Source of the DNA: Zeimonas sp046347945
GTDB taxonomy: Bacteria; Pseudomonadota; Gammaproteobacteria; Burkholderiales; Burkholderiaceae_E
Assembly: GCA_046347945.1 (NCBI GenBank)
Contig: JAXMFB010000018.1
Coordinates: 1 to 64,000, forward strand
DNA length: 64,000 bases
Reading direction: 5' to 3'
Part shown: positions 8,173 through 17,509 of the stretch, in pieces
How the letters are laid out: each line of letters opens with the position of its first letter
Position numbering within the stretch: position 1 is the stretch's first letter
Made by a program: the position numbers and the translations under genes
Notes under the pieces: generated by a model
What the model saw: only the letters and a program-made list of their open reading frames with translations
What the model was told of the DNA's origin: nothing
Databases searched by the model: none

Positions 8173-9627
8173 TTGGACGCGCTGCTGTTCGTGCTCGGGA
8201 TCCCGCTCGCCGGCGGCGCCGTCCTGGCCTTGTGGGGCCATCGCGACAGCGCGATGACGCTGAACGTCGCGTTCAGCCTCGGCACCTTCGTCGCCGCCTG
8301 CGCATTGACCGCCGAAGTGATCGCCGAAGGCCCGCGCTTCGTCTGGGAACGCGAGTTCTTCATCGACGCGCTGAACGTGTTCCTGGTCACGCTCACCGCC
8401 TTCGTCGGCCTGACGACGGCGATCTTCTCGCGCCCCTACATGCGCGTCGAGCGCGACCACGGCAAGATGACCCCGCCGCGGCTGCGGCTGTACCACAGCA
8501 TGTACCAGCTGTTCAGCTTCACGATGCTGCTGGCGCTGATGACCAACAACATGGGCATCCTGTGGGTCGCGATGGAGGCAGCGACGCTCACCACGGTGCT
8601 GCTGGTCAGCGTCTACCGCACCGCGGCCAGCCTCGAGGCGGCGTGGAAGTACTTCATCCTGTGCGGCGTCGGCATCGCTCAGGCGCTGTTCGGCACGGTG
8701 CTGCTGTACATGGCCGCCGAGAAGGTGATCGGCTCCGAGGGGGGCGCGCTACTGTGGACCAACCTCGACGCGGTGAAGGCGCAACTCGACCCGAACATCA
8801 TCACGCTGGCCTTCGCGTTCCTGTTCATCGGCTACGGCACCAAGGTCGGGCTGGTGCCGTTGCACAACTGGCTGCCGGACGCGCACGCCGAGGGCCCCAC
8901 CCCGGTGTCGGCGGTGCTCTCGGGCCTGCTGCTGAACGTCGCGCTGTACGCGATCCTGCGCTGCAAGGTGCTCACCGACGGCGCGCTGGGAACCCCGCTG
9001 GCCGGGCGGATGATGATCGGCTTCGGCCTGGTGTCGGTGGTCGCGGCCGCGTTCCTGCTCACCCGGCAGAGGGACGTGAAGCGGATGTTCGCGTATTCGT
9101 CGATTGAGCACATGGGGCTCATGACTTTCGCGTTCGGCCTGGGCGGCCCGATCGCGAACTTCGCCGGCCTCTTGCACATGACGGTTCACTCGCTGATCAA
9201 GTCGGCGATCTTCTTCGCGGTCGGCCATGCGACGCAGAAAGCGGGCACGCAGCTGATGGACGACATCCGCGGGCTGATCCGCGTGAGCCCGACGATCGGG
9301 TGGGGGATGATGCTCGGGTCGCTCGCGATCCTCGGGATGCCGCCGTTCGGCGTGTTCGCCAGCGAGTTCCTGATCATCACCACTGCGATGCGCGAGCAGC
9401 CGTGGGCGACGCCGTTCCTGCTGGTGGCGCTCGGCGTCGCGTTCGCGTCGGTGTTCGCGCGCGTGCAGCCGATGGTGTTCGGCGACACGACGCTCAAGCG
9501 CCTCGCGCATCCGCCGGCGCTGGTGCCCGTATTCGTCCACCTGGCGCTCGGGCTGCTGCTCGGGCTCTACGTTCCGCCGTACCTCGACGCCTGGTACCGC
9601 GAGGCGGCACGGATGATCGGGGGCTGA
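8173..9627 (+). CDS. hyfF: hydrogenase-4 component F-like proton-translocating subunit (NuoN/NuoM family)
   Basis: 484 residues, about 14 membrane segments, a second antiporter-like module of the complex. Seen are WVAMEAATLTTVLLVSVYR with the conserved glutamate near residue 130, GTKVGLVPLHNWLPDAHAEG near 223-242, and the discontinuous-helix lysine region around VKRMFAYSSIEHMG near 302-315. Start is TTG 8173 preceded by AAGGAAG; no better in-frame start precedes it. Two pumping modules (HyfB and HyfF) in one cluster imply a multi-ion pump as in hydrogenase-4. Confidence 0.87.
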   Translation: MDALLFVLGIPLAGGAVLALWGHRDSAMTLNVAFSLGTFVAACALTAEVIAEGPRFVWEREFFIDALNVFLVTLTAFVGLTTAIFSRPYMRVERDHGKMTPPRLRLYHSMYQLFSFTMLLALMTNNMGILWVAMEAATLTTVLLVSVYRTAASLEAAWKYFILCGVGIAQALFGTVLLYMAAEKVIGSEGGALLWTNLDAVKAQLDPNIITLAFAFLFIGYGTKVGLVPLHNWLPDAHAEGPTPVSAVLSGLLLNVALYAILRCKVLTDGALGTPLAGRMMIGFGLVSVVAAAFLLTRQRDVKRMFAYSSIEHMGLMTFAFGLGGPIANFAGLLHMTVHSLIKSAIFFAVGHATQKAGTQLMDDIRGLIRVSPTIGWGMMLGSLAILGMPPFGVFASEFLIITTAMREQPWATPFLLVALGVAFASVFARVQPMVFGDTTLKRLAHPPALVPVFVHLALGLLLGLYVPPYLDAWYREAARMIGG

Positions 9628-9631
9628 GCCG

Positions 9632-11227
9632 ATGATGTTGCACGGCCTGGACCTCGCCTTCGAGCGCCTGCCGGCGCCGCTGCCGATCCGGCGCGCGCGC
9701 GTGGCGCACGACGACTGGCTGCGCGCCGCGCAGGCGGTGGCTGCGGCGGGCGGGCGGCTGGTCGCGCTGTGGGGCAGCGACCGCCGCGCGAACGCGCCCG
9801 CGGAAAACGAGCGGCGCGCGGGCGATGCCCGGGGCTTCGCGATCTGCGCGGCCTACGCCACGCGCGACGGCCTCGCCTGGCTCGACCTGGCACTCGAAGG
9901 CGATTCGCCGGACTTCCCCGACCTGGCCCCGGTCTATCCGGCGGCCGGGCGGATGCAGCGCGCGATCACCGACACGCTGGGGATTGCCGCGCGCCACGCG
10001 CGCGACGCCCGGCCGTGGCTGGACCACGGCACCTGGCCGGCGGGGCTTCGACCGCTTCGCCACGACGCGCCGGCGCCCGCGCGGACCGCCGACGGGCGCG
10101 AGGCCGCGCTGCCCGCCGACTACCCGTTCGTCCGCGTCGAGGGCGACGGCGTGCACGAGATCGCGGTCGGGCCGGTGCACGCGGGAATCATCGAGCCGGG
10201 GCACTTCCGCTTCTCGGTGGTCGGCGAGAAAGTGCTGCGCCTCGAGGAGCGCCTCGGCTACGTCCACAAGGGCATCGAACGGCGCTTCACCGAGCTCGCG
10301 CCACTGGACGGCCACCGGCTCGCGGGGCGCGTGTCCGGGGATTCCACGGTCGCCTTCGCCTGGGCCTGGTGCATGGCGCTCGAGTCGGCCGCAGCTTGCG
10401 TCGTTCCCGAGCGGGCGCAGTGGCTGCGCGCGCTGATGCTCGAACGCGAGCGCATCGCCAACCACCTGGGTGACCTCGGCGCGCTGGGCAACGACGCGGG
10501 CCTCGCCTTCGGCCTGGCGCAGTTCTCGCGGCTTCGCGAGGACTGGCAGAGGCTGTCCAGGGACGCATTCGGCCATCGCTTCATGATGGACCGGGTCACA
10601 CCGGGCGGCGTATCGGTCGATCCGCCGGCAGCGATGCTCGACCGGATGCGCGCGCAGTGCGACGCGATCGAGCGCGAGGTGCGCGAGCTTCGCGCGATCT
10701 ACGACGAGCACGCCGGCCTTCAGGACCGCTTCATGGGCGCCGGTCGCGCCACGCCGCAGCTCGCTGCCCAGCTCGGGCTGACCGGTCTCGCGGGGCGTGC
10801 CAGCGGGCAGGCCGCCGACCTGCGCTGCGACCATCCCTGGCCGCCCTACGACCGGCTGCAGGTGGCGAAGGCCACCCAGACCGGCGGCGACGTCGCCGCC
10901 CGCGTGGACGTACGCTTCGACGAGACGATCGAGTCGCTGCGGCTGGTTCGCGCGCTGTGCGCGGATCTGCCGGCGGGGCCGGTGCGCGGCGACGTGGTCC
11001 TGCCCGCGCGCGAGTCGGTCGGCGCGGGGTGGATCGAGGGCTGGCGCGGCGAATCGTTTGTCGCGCTGGAACTCGACCCCGGCGGCCGCATCCGCCGCTG
11101 CCACTGCCATGATCCGTCGTGGCAGAACTGGCCGGTACTCGAGCACGCGGTGATCGGCAACATCGTTCCCGACTTCCCGCTGATCAACAAGTCGTTCAAC
11201 CTCAGCTATTCGGGGCACGACCTCTGA
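9632..11227 (+). CDS. hyfG: hydrogenase-4 component G-like large subunit lacking NiFe ligands (NuoC-NuoD fusion type)
   Basis: 531 residues. About 1-130 is a NuoC-like N-domain and about 165-531 a NuoD/large-hydrogenase domain (GVHEIAVGPVHAGIIEPGHF, then LRLEERLGYVHKGIERRF). In group 4 NiFe hydrogenases the metal is held by two CxxC motifs. Here the first position reads R-V-S-G-D-S (about 233-238) and the second D-P-S-W-Q-N (about 494-499), so all four expected cysteines are missing. A NiFe site is therefore unlikely, and the subunit may act as a quinone- or other-substrate-binding module as in complex I. Start is the first ATG of ATGATG; the stop overlaps hyfI ATG. Confidence 0.83.
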   Translation: MMLHGLDLAFERLPAPLPIRRARVAHDDWLRAAQAVAAAGGRLVALWGSDRRANAPAENERRAGDARGFAICAAYATRDGLAWLDLALEGDSPDFPDLAPVYPAAGRMQRAITDTLGIAARHARDARPWLDHGTWPAGLRPLRHDAPAPARTADGREAALPADYPFVRVEGDGVHEIAVGPVHAGIIEPGHFRFSVVGEKVLRLEERLGYVHKGIERRFTELAPLDGHRLAGRVSGDSTVAFAWAWCMALESAAACVVPERAQWLRALMLERERIANHLGDLGALGNDAGLAFGLAQFSRLREDWQRLSRDAFGHRFMMDRVTPGGVSVDPPAAMLDRMRAQCDAIEREVRELRAIYDEHAGLQDRFMGAGRATPQLAAQLGLTGLAGRASGQAADLRCDHPWPPYDRLQVAKATQTGGDVAARVDVRFDETIESLRLVRALCADLPAGPVRGDVVLPARESVGAGWIEGWRGESFVALELDPGGRIRRCHCHDPSWQNWPVLEHAVIGNIVPDFPLINKSFNLSYSGHDL

Positions 11228-11736
11228 TGTGGAAGATCGCCAGGCAGATCGTTCGCACCGGCATCCGCACCGAGCCGGCGCCGCAGGCGGACGAAGCGAC
11301 GCGCGTCGAGATCGAGCGCATCGGGCAGGACATCCTGGAGGTGCTCGGCAGGGCGCTGACGATCCGCGCGGTCGACGCCGGCTCGTGCAACGGCTGCGAA
11401 CTCGAGCTGCACGCGCTGAACAACCCCTATTACAACCTCGAGGGAATGGGGATCAGGTTCGTCGCGAGCCCGCGCCACGCCGACATGCTGCTGGTCACCG
11501 GACCCGTGTCGCGGCACATGGAGCTCGCACTGCGCCGCACCTGGGAGGCGACACCCGAGCCGAGGCTGGTCGTCGCAATCGGCGACTGCGGCTGCACCGG
11601 TGGCATCTTCGGCGAGAGCTATGCGACCCGCGGCCGCGTATCGAACGTGATTCCGGTCGACATCGAAGTGCCGGGCTGCCCGCCCGCGCCGCTGGAGATC
11701 CTGCGCGCCATCCTGGCCGCGGTGCGTCGCGCCTAG
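11227..11736 (+). CDS. hyfI: hydrogenase-4 component I-like small subunit (NuoB family, 4Fe-4S)
   Basis: 169 residues. The N2-type iron-sulphur ligands appear intact: SCNGCE near residues 55-60, GDCGC near 119-123 and the PGCPPAP motif near 148-154. This is the terminal electron carrier facing the large subunit. ATG 11227 overlaps the hyfG stop (TGATG). No HyfA or HyfH-type polyferredoxin, formate dehydrogenase or hydrogenase maturation gene follows; the operon ends here and the next gene converges from the opposite strand 21 bp later. Confidence 0.9.
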   Translation: MWKIARQIVRTGIRTEPAPQADEATRVEIERIGQDILEVLGRALTIRAVDAGSCNGCELELHALNNPYYNLEGMGIRFVASPRHADMLLVTGPVSRHMELALRRTWEATPEPRLVVAIGDCGCTGGIFGESYATRGRVSNVIPVDIEVPGCPPAPLEILRAILAAVRRA

Positions 11737-11757
11737 AAACCGCTCGAGGCCCCGGCT

Positions 11758-12903
11758 TCAGTACGTGCCGGGCACGAGGATGCTCCGGTCGACCTTCTTC
11801 ACGTCGCGCAGGCCGCAAAAGCCCATCGTGATGTCGAGCTCCTTGCGCAGGATGGCGAGCGCCATCGCGACGCCGGCCTCACCCATCGCGCCCAGCCCGT
11901 AGACGAACGCGCGGCCGACGTAGACGCCGCGCGCGCCGAGCGCGAGCGCCTTGATCACGTCCTGCCCGGACCGGATGCCGCTGTCCAGGTGCACCTCGAT
12001 GCGCCCGCGCGCCGCCTCGACGATCGCCGGCAGCGCGCGGATCGCCGACAGCGCACCGTCGAGCTGGCGCCCCCCGTGGTTGGACACGATCAGCGCGTCG
12101 GCGCCGCTCGCCACCGCGGGCTCGACGTCCTCGGCGTCGAGAATGCCCTTGAGGATCAGCTTGCCTTTCCACTGGTCGCGCACCCACTTGACGTCGTCCC
12201 AGTCGAGCGCCGGGTCGAACTGCTGGTTGGTCCACGAGGACAGCGAACTCAAATCATCGACGCCCTTCGCGTGGCCGGCGATGTTGCGGAACGTGCGCCG
12301 CTTCGTGCGCAGCATGCCGAGGCACCAGCGCGGCTTGGTCGCGAGGTTCATCAGGTTGGCCAGCGTCGGCTTCGGCGGGGCCGACAACCCGTTGCGGATG
12401 TCCTTGTGCCGCTGGCCCATCACCTGCAGGTCGAGCGTGAGCACCAGCGCCGAGCACTGGGCCGCGCGCGCGCGCTCGATCAGCCGGGTGATGAAGTCGC
12501 GGTCGCGCATCACGTAGAGCTGGAACCAGAACGGCGCGTCGGTGTTCCCGGCGACATCCTCGATCGAGCAGATGCTCATCGTCGACAGCGTGAACGGCAC
12601 GCCGGCCTTCGCGGCGGCGCGCGCGGCGAGGATCTCGCCGTCGGCGTGCTGCATGCCGGTGAGGCCCACCGGCGCGAGAGCGATCGGCATCGACACCGGC
12701 TGGCCGACCATCGTGCTGACCAGCGAGCGATTGTCGATGTCGACTGCGACCCGCTGGCGCAGCCTGATCGGCGCGAAGTCGGTCTCGTTGGCGCGATAGG
12801 TGCTTTCGGTCCAGGCCCCGGAGTCGGCGTACTCGTAGAACATCTTCGGTACGCGCCGTCTGGCGAGCAGGCGCAGGTCCTCGATGCAGGTGATCACGGG
12901 CAT
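11758..12903 (-). CDS. lldD: FMN-dependent L-lactate dehydrogenase (alpha-hydroxy-acid oxidase family)
   Basis: 381 residues, TIM-barrel flavoprotein oxidising L-lactate to pyruvate, usually passing electrons to the membrane quinone pool. Seen are MFYEYADSGAWTESTYRAN at the N-terminus, ALAPVGLTGMQHADGE near residue 75, the FMN-binding LILKGILDAEDV near 245, the catalytic histidine in SNHGGRQLDG near 275-285 and the phosphate-binding DSGIRSGQDVIKALALGA near 308. Other alpha-hydroxy acids cannot be excluded as substrates. Start ATG 12903; TATAGT about 35 bases upstream on this strand could be the -10. Confidence 0.87.
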   Translation of the reverse strand: MPVITCIEDLRLLARRRVPKMFYEYADSGAWTESTYRANETDFAPIRLRQRVAVDIDNRSLVSTMVGQPVSMPIALAPVGLTGMQHADGEILAARAAAKAGVPFTLSTMSICSIEDVAGNTDAPFWFQLYVMRDRDFITRLIERARAAQCSALVLTLDLQVMGQRHKDIRNGLSAPPKPTLANLMNLATKPRWCLGMLRTKRRTFRNIAGHAKGVDDLSSLSSWTNQQFDPALDWDDVKWVRDQWKGKLILKGILDAEDVEPAVASGADALIVSNHGGRQLDGALSAIRALPAIVEAARGRIEVHLDSGIRSGQDVIKALALGARGVYVGRAFVYGLGAMGEAGVAMALAILRKELDITMGFCGLRDVKKVDRSILVPGTY

Positions 12904-13037
12904 GGCGGCGTTCGATGTGGTGGGACTGGCGACGCACTATAGAACATCGCCGGGCGGTCCGGGGACACCGGGGCGGCGGCGCCACGGAGCGCGGGCCGAC
13001 GCGTCGGTCGGGACGCCGGCACGACCCGCCGCCGCGC

Positions 13038-14519
13038 TCAGGCCGCGATCGCCTGCCGCACCGCCCGCTCCCAGCCCTGGATCAGCGCCTGCGCGCGGTC
13101 GCGGCTCATCGTCGGCACGAAGCGTCGGTCGGCCAGCCACAGGCCGGACAACTCGTCGGTGCTGCGATACACCCCGCAGGCCAGGCCGGCCAGGTACGCA
13201 GCGCCCAGCGCCGTGGTCTCGATCACCTTCGGCCGCACGACCGGAATGCCCAGCAGGTCGGCCTGGAACTGCATCAGCAGGTCGTTCGCGCAGGCCCCGC
13301 CGTCGACGCGCAGTTCGGTGATCGGCGCGCCGGCGTCGCGCCCCATCGCCGCGAGCAGCGCCGCGCTCTGGAACGCGATCGACTCGAGCGCGGCGCGCGC
13401 GACGTGCGCGACCGTGCTGCCGCGCGACAGGCCGGTGATCGTGCCGCGCGCGTCGGGCTGCCAGTACGGCGCGCCGAGCCCGGTGAACGCGGGCACGAAC
13501 ACCACGCCGCCCGAGTCGGGAACCGACGCAGCGAGCGCCTCGACGTCGGACGATTTCTCGATCGCGCGCAGCCCGTCGCGCAGCCACTGCACGACCGCAC
13601 CGCCGATGAAGACGCTGCCCTCGAGCGCGTACTGCCTCGCATCGCCCGGCTGCGCGGCAGCGGTCGCGACGAGGCCGTTGCGCGACGGCTCGAAGCGGCT
13701 GCCGGTGTGCATCAGCATGAAGCAGCCCGTGCCGTAGGTGTTCTTCGCCATGCCCGCCTCGAAGCAGGCCTGGCCGAACAGTGCCGCCTGCTGGTCTCCG
13801 GCGATCCCGCCGATCGGCAGCGATGCGCCGAGCAGCGCGGCCTCGGTCTCGCCGAAGCGGTGGCTCGACGGAAACACCTCGGGAAGGAGCGACGCCGGGA
13901 CGTCGAGCGCGGCGAGCAGTTCGTCGTCCCAGCACCCGCGGCGGATGTCGTAGAGCATCGTGCGCGACGCATTGCTCGCGTCGGTGACGTGCAGTCGCCC
14001 GCCGGTGAGCTGCCACGCGAGCCAGCTGTCGATCGTCCCGAACGCAAGCTCGCCGCGCCGGGCGGCCTCGCGCGCGCCCGGCACGTGGTCGAGCAGCCAG
14101 CGGATCTTCGTGCCCGAGAAATAGGCGTCGATCACGAGCCCGGTGCGCTCGGCGACGGTCGTCGCGAGCCCCGCCTCGCGCAGCTGCCTGCAGATCGGCT
14201 CGGTGCGCCGGTCCTGCCAGACGATCGCGTGGTGGATCGGCCGGCCGCTGGCGCGCTCCCAGATCACCGTGGTCTCGCGCTGGTTGGTGATGCCGAGGCC
14301 GGCGATCGCGCGCGCATCGATCCGCGCGGCGGCCAGCGCCTCGCGCGCGGTCGCGAGCTGCGTGGTCCAGATCTCGACCGGGTCGTGCTCGACCCAGCCA
14401 GGCTGCGGGAAGATCTGCCTGAACTCGCGCTGCGCCATCGACACGACGCGGCCCGCGGCGTCGAAGACGATGCTGCGCGAGCTCGACGTGCCCTGGTCCA
14501 GCGCAAGCAGGTAGCTCAT
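13038..14519 (-). CDS. glpK: glycerol kinase
   Basis: 493 residues, phosphorylates glycerol to sn-glycerol 3-phosphate in the cytoplasm. It has the FGGY-family N-terminus LALDQGTSSSRSIVFD, the TNQRETTVIWER signature near residue 80, and the C-terminal GLGAPYWQPDARGTITGLSRG near 318-338. Its ATG follows immediately after the TGA of the AraC-like regulator (14520-14522), so both are probably one operon. gpsA, which interconverts glycerol 3-phosphate, lies elsewhere at 47433. Confidence 0.95.
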   Translation of the reverse strand: MSYLLALDQGTSSSRSIVFDAAGRVVSMAQREFRQIFPQPGWVEHDPVEIWTTQLATAREALAAARIDARAIAGLGITNQRETTVIWERASGRPIHHAIVWQDRRTEPICRQLREAGLATTVAERTGLVIDAYFSGTKIRWLLDHVPGAREAARRGELAFGTIDSWLAWQLTGGRLHVTDASNASRTMLYDIRRGCWDDELLAALDVPASLLPEVFPSSHRFGETEAALLGASLPIGGIAGDQQAALFGQACFEAGMAKNTYGTGCFMLMHTGSRFEPSRNGLVATAAAQPGDARQYALEGSVFIGGAVVQWLRDGLRAIEKSSDVEALAASVPDSGGVVFVPAFTGLGAPYWQPDARGTITGLSRGSTVAHVARAALESIAFQSAALLAAMGRDAGAPITELRVDGGACANDLLMQFQADLLGIPVVRPKVIETTALGAAYLAGLACGVYRSTDELSGLWLADRRFVPTMSRDRAQALIQGWERAVRQAIAA

Positions 14520-15616
14520 TCAGGTCTCCGTCGTGTCCTCGTTCGATCGCGCGCGCCTGCGCCACAGTGCCGGCGCGACACCGGCATACCGGCTGAACGC
14601 GCGGCTGAACGCGGCTTCCGATTCGTAGCCGACCGAGGCGGCAACGCGCTTCACGGGACCCGTGCCGTCCGCGAGCCGCCGCGCGGCCAGCATCATCCTC
14701 CAGCAGGCAAGGTAGCGCATCGGCGGCTGCCCGACGACGCGCGCGAAGCGTTCGGCGAGCACCGAGCGCGAGACCCCCGTCTCGCTCGCGAGCAGGCCGA
14801 GGGTCCACGAGTGCGCCGGCGCGGCGTGCAGCAGCGCGAGCGCCCGCCCGGCCACCGGGTCGCGCAGGCCCGCCATCCAGCCGGCGCGCGGCGCGTCACC
14901 CGAGTCGACGACGCGGCGCACGACCTCGATGAACATCAGCTCGCTCAGCCGCAGCAGCACGTCGCGGCGACCCCGGCGCTCCTCGCGCAGTTCGCGCAGC
15001 GCGAGCTGGATCAGGTGCGCCATCTGGTCGTTCGCCGAAGGTTCGCGCCGCAGGTGAATCATCGGCGCCATCGCGCCGAGCACCGGATCGAAGCCGGGCG
15101 AATCACAGCCCAGGAAGCCGCAGATGAAGCGGGTCGTGCCGGGGCCCCGTCCCCCGGTGCGCACGACCGGAGCGAGGCGACCTGCAGCCATTTCGCGAAA
15201 GAAGGCGTGCACCTGCGGCTCGTCGCGTCGCGGCGGCGCCGGGCCGGGCCCGGCGAGGAAGTACGCATCGCCGTGCGGCACGACGAAGACGTCGCCCGAG
15301 TCGAGACGCGCCGGTGGGCTGCCATCGATCCCGGCCCAGCAGCCGCCTTCGATGACCACTGATACGAGACCAGCTGTCGCGACGCCGGAAGCACCGACCG
15401 CGCGAACTCGGCCGCGCGCGGCGCGCGCGTGGCCCATGGTTCGGCCGCCTCGACCAGGAAGAACATCGAGCCGGTCAGGCGCAGCGAGCCGAGGACTTCG
15501 GACAGCACGTCGACGCCCTGCGCGCGCGGGCTGCGCGCCCGCTCCCGGGCGGCGCGTCGCGCAATGCCGGACGCTGCGCCATGCGATCCGGAAGATCGGT
15601 CATGGAGCTTGTGCAT
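14520..15616 (-). pseudogene. AraC-family regulator with cupin_6 sensor domain, frameshifted
   Basis: The C-terminal two thirds are an intact cupin_6/AraC protein with two helix-turn-helix motifs (LGLLASETGVSRSVLAERF and VAASVGYESEAAFSRAFSRYAG). Its expected N-terminus (DVLSEVLGSLRLTGSMFFLVEAAEPWA) lies in another frame of the same strand. The two halves join near 15350-15365, where QLVSYQ should continue into VVIEGGCWAG. One indel would restore a normal protein. The start is uncertain: ATG 15616 gives a 35-residue extension, GTG 15508 is nearer the family start. It precedes glpK directly. Real lesion or sequence error cannot be told apart. Confidence 0.72.
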
Positions 15617-15711
15617 GGCCCGGTCGATGATACGCCGACGGCGTCGTGCCCCGACACCGCCGGACACGGATCGCACCGGGGCGACGCCGCAGCGCAGCGA
15701 GGAGAAATGCG

Positions 15712-16533
15712 ATGAGCACGACAACGAGCACGGCCGCCAGTGCAGCGCTGGCGGGACAGGTGGGCTTCGACGCGGCCGATACCTACGAGCGGTTCTTCGT
15801 GCCTGCCCTGTTCCGACAATGGACCGGCCCGATGCTCGACGCAGCGCGAGTCGGGCCCGACACCCCTCGAGTGCTGGACGTCGCCTGCGGGACCGGCGTG
15901 CTCGCGCGTTGCGCGGCGCAGCGCGTCGGAACCGCGCGGGACATCGTCGGCGTCGACCCGAACGAAGCGATGCTCGCGGTCGCGCGTCGCGTGGCGCCGG
16001 ATATCGACTGGCGCGCCGGCCGCGCCGAGGCGCTGCCCTGCGAGGACGCGAGCTTCGATGCGGTGGTATGCCAGTTCGGCCTGATGTTCTTCGAGGACCG
16101 GGTTGCCGGCCTGCGGCAGATGCTGCGCGTGCTTCGGCCCGGCGGCCGGGTCGCGGTCTGGGATGCGCTCGATCGCACGCCCGGGTTCGCGGAACTGGTG
16201 CGGCTTCTCGAGCAGACCTGCGGAAGCGAAGCGGCAGACGCGCTGCGCGCACCGTTCTCGCTCGGAAACGCCGCCGAGCTCGCGTCGCTCGCCCGACGCG
16301 CCGGCCTCGCCGATCCACGAATCGAGACGCGAGGCGGCACCGCCCGATTCGCGTCGATCGACGACTGGATCCGAACGAACGTGCGCGGCTGGTCGTTCTC
16401 GGCGCTCGTCGACGACGACCAGCTGGCGACCCTGGTCGCGAAGGCGCAGCGCACGATGGCGCGCTTCGTGGCCGCCGACGCAAGCGTCGCCTTCGACGCG
16501 CCGGCGCACCTTCTCAGCGCGCGCCTGCCCTGA
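15712..16533 (+). CDS. class I SAM-dependent methyltransferase
   Basis: 273 residues with a Methyltransf_11 type core: motif I VLDVACGTGVLARCAA near residue 53-68, the acidic GVDPNEAML near 80, and the post-motif DASFDAVVCQFGLMFFED near 110-127 followed by LRPGGRVAVWDA. The substrate is unknown; the layout resembles UbiE- or Coq5-like small-molecule methyltransferases. Start ATG 15712 has GAGGAG seven bases upstream, which decides against the longer frame beginning at 15646. It is divergent from the AraC-like gene. Confidence 0.8.
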   Translation: MSTTTSTAASAALAGQVGFDAADTYERFFVPALFRQWTGPMLDAARVGPDTPRVLDVACGTGVLARCAAQRVGTARDIVGVDPNEAMLAVARRVAPDIDWRAGRAEALPCEDASFDAVVCQFGLMFFEDRVAGLRQMLRVLRPGGRVAVWDALDRTPGFAELVRLLEQTCGSEAADALRAPFSLGNAAELASLARRAGLADPRIETRGGTARFASIDDWIRTNVRGWSFSALVDDDQLATLVAKAQRTMARFVAADASVAFDAPAHLLSARLP

Positions 16534-16606
16534 TCGTCGCCGCCGGCGGGCCGACGGCCGCCGCCCGCTGCGGGCCCGGTCGGCCCGATCGGCGAGCGTG
16601 ATGCGT

Positions 16607-17455
16607 TCAGCCGCGCTTGCGACGCGCAACCAGCAACCCGAGCAGCACGCCACCCAGCAGCGCCAGCGAACCCGGCTCGGGCACCGTCGTGCCACCGCCA
16701 TCGCAGGTCGCGCCCGTCGGGTCGGTGCAGCCCGGCGTGCCGAGCGAACCGCCCAGCGCGAGGAAAGCCGAGCCGAGCGCCTTGCCGGATGCGTCGAGAC
16801 CGAAGTACGCGGGGTCGGAGTCGACCAGGCTCAGGAAGCCCAGCGCGCCGAAGTGCGCCATCGAGTACGCCTGGTGCTCCCAGCAACCCAGCGCGGGCGG
16901 CTGCGTGAAGCCCTTGGACAGCCCCTCGGTGTTGAACACCTCGTTGTCGGTACAGGTCGGCCCACCGCCGCCGGTGTTGTAGCCCATGACCGCGCCCGCG
17001 GGCGGCGTCGCGAGGACGGGGTCGATAAACGACCAGTTGCCGCCCTGGTAGTCCTGGATCGCGACGCTGCCGCCGGCCGCGTAGAACGCGCCGATCTGCG
17101 CGGCAAAGGCCGACGCGCCCGCGAGGTTCTGGTCGCAGCAGCCGCCGGGACTCTGGATGTACAGCGCGCTGTAGCTCGCCGCACTCAGACCCGTCAGGTC
17201 GTTGGTGAACACGGTGCCGGGATCGGCGTGCGGAATCGGCGAAGTGCCGAACACGATCATCGGCAACGCCGAACCCTGCCGCATGAACGCCCACAGCTGC
17301 TCGGTGTAGGTGTCGCCACCGGCTTGGGCACCGTGGAACGTGGTGGCGTCGGAGCCCTCCAGCACCAACGTCTTCGCGGACGCCGGCGACAGGGCCGCCA
17401 AAGCCAGTAGTGCCGATGCAAGCATCGACAGAACTCTGTGCAGCTTCATCTTCAT
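16607..17455 (-). CDS. PEP-CTERM sorting-domain protein (extracellular)
   Basis: 282 residues. A signal peptide (VLSMLASALLALAALSPASA) leads the mature region, which has six cysteines in SPGGCCDQN, GPTCTDN, ALGCWEH and TPGCTDP contexts. The C-terminus is a classic exosortase signal: VPEPGSLALLGG, a membrane span and RRKRG. Proteins of this class are cut by exosortase and exported to the surface, often with exopolysaccharide. No exosortase gene is in the window. Start ATG 17455 has GGAGGAG directly upstream. Expression probably depends on the sigma-54-like promoter at 17509-17526. Function beyond sorting is not recognisable. Confidence 0.88.
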   Translation of the reverse strand: MKMKLHRVLSMLASALLALAALSPASAKTLVLEGSDATTFHGAQAGGDTYTEQLWAFMRQGSALPMIVFGTSPIPHADPGTVFTNDLTGLSAASYSALYIQSPGGCCDQNLAGASAFAAQIGAFYAAGGSVAIQDYQGGNWSFIDPVLATPPAGAVMGYNTGGGGPTCTDNEVFNTEGLSKGFTQPPALGCWEHQAYSMAHFGALGFLSLVDSDPAYFGLDASGKALGSAFLALGGSLGTPGCTDPTGATCDGGGTTVPEPGSLALLGGVLLGLLVARRKRG

Positions 17456-17495
17456 CGCTCCTCCGTGGAGGACCGGTCGGGATTGGCCGGATTCC

Positions 17496-17509
17496 TTGAT
17501 CGAAATCAA
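17496..17509. promoter_or_regulatory. FNR/Anr-type palindrome TTGAT-N4-ATCAA
   Basis: TTGATCGAAATCAA is an exact match to the FNR-family consensus. It lies 41-54 bases upstream of the PEP-CTERM ATG on the minus strand, overlapping the -12 to +1 region of the sigma-54-like promoter, and about 200 bases upstream of the aldehyde dehydrogenase on the plus strand. Oxygen-responsive control is an inference from the consensus match. Confidence 0.5.
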
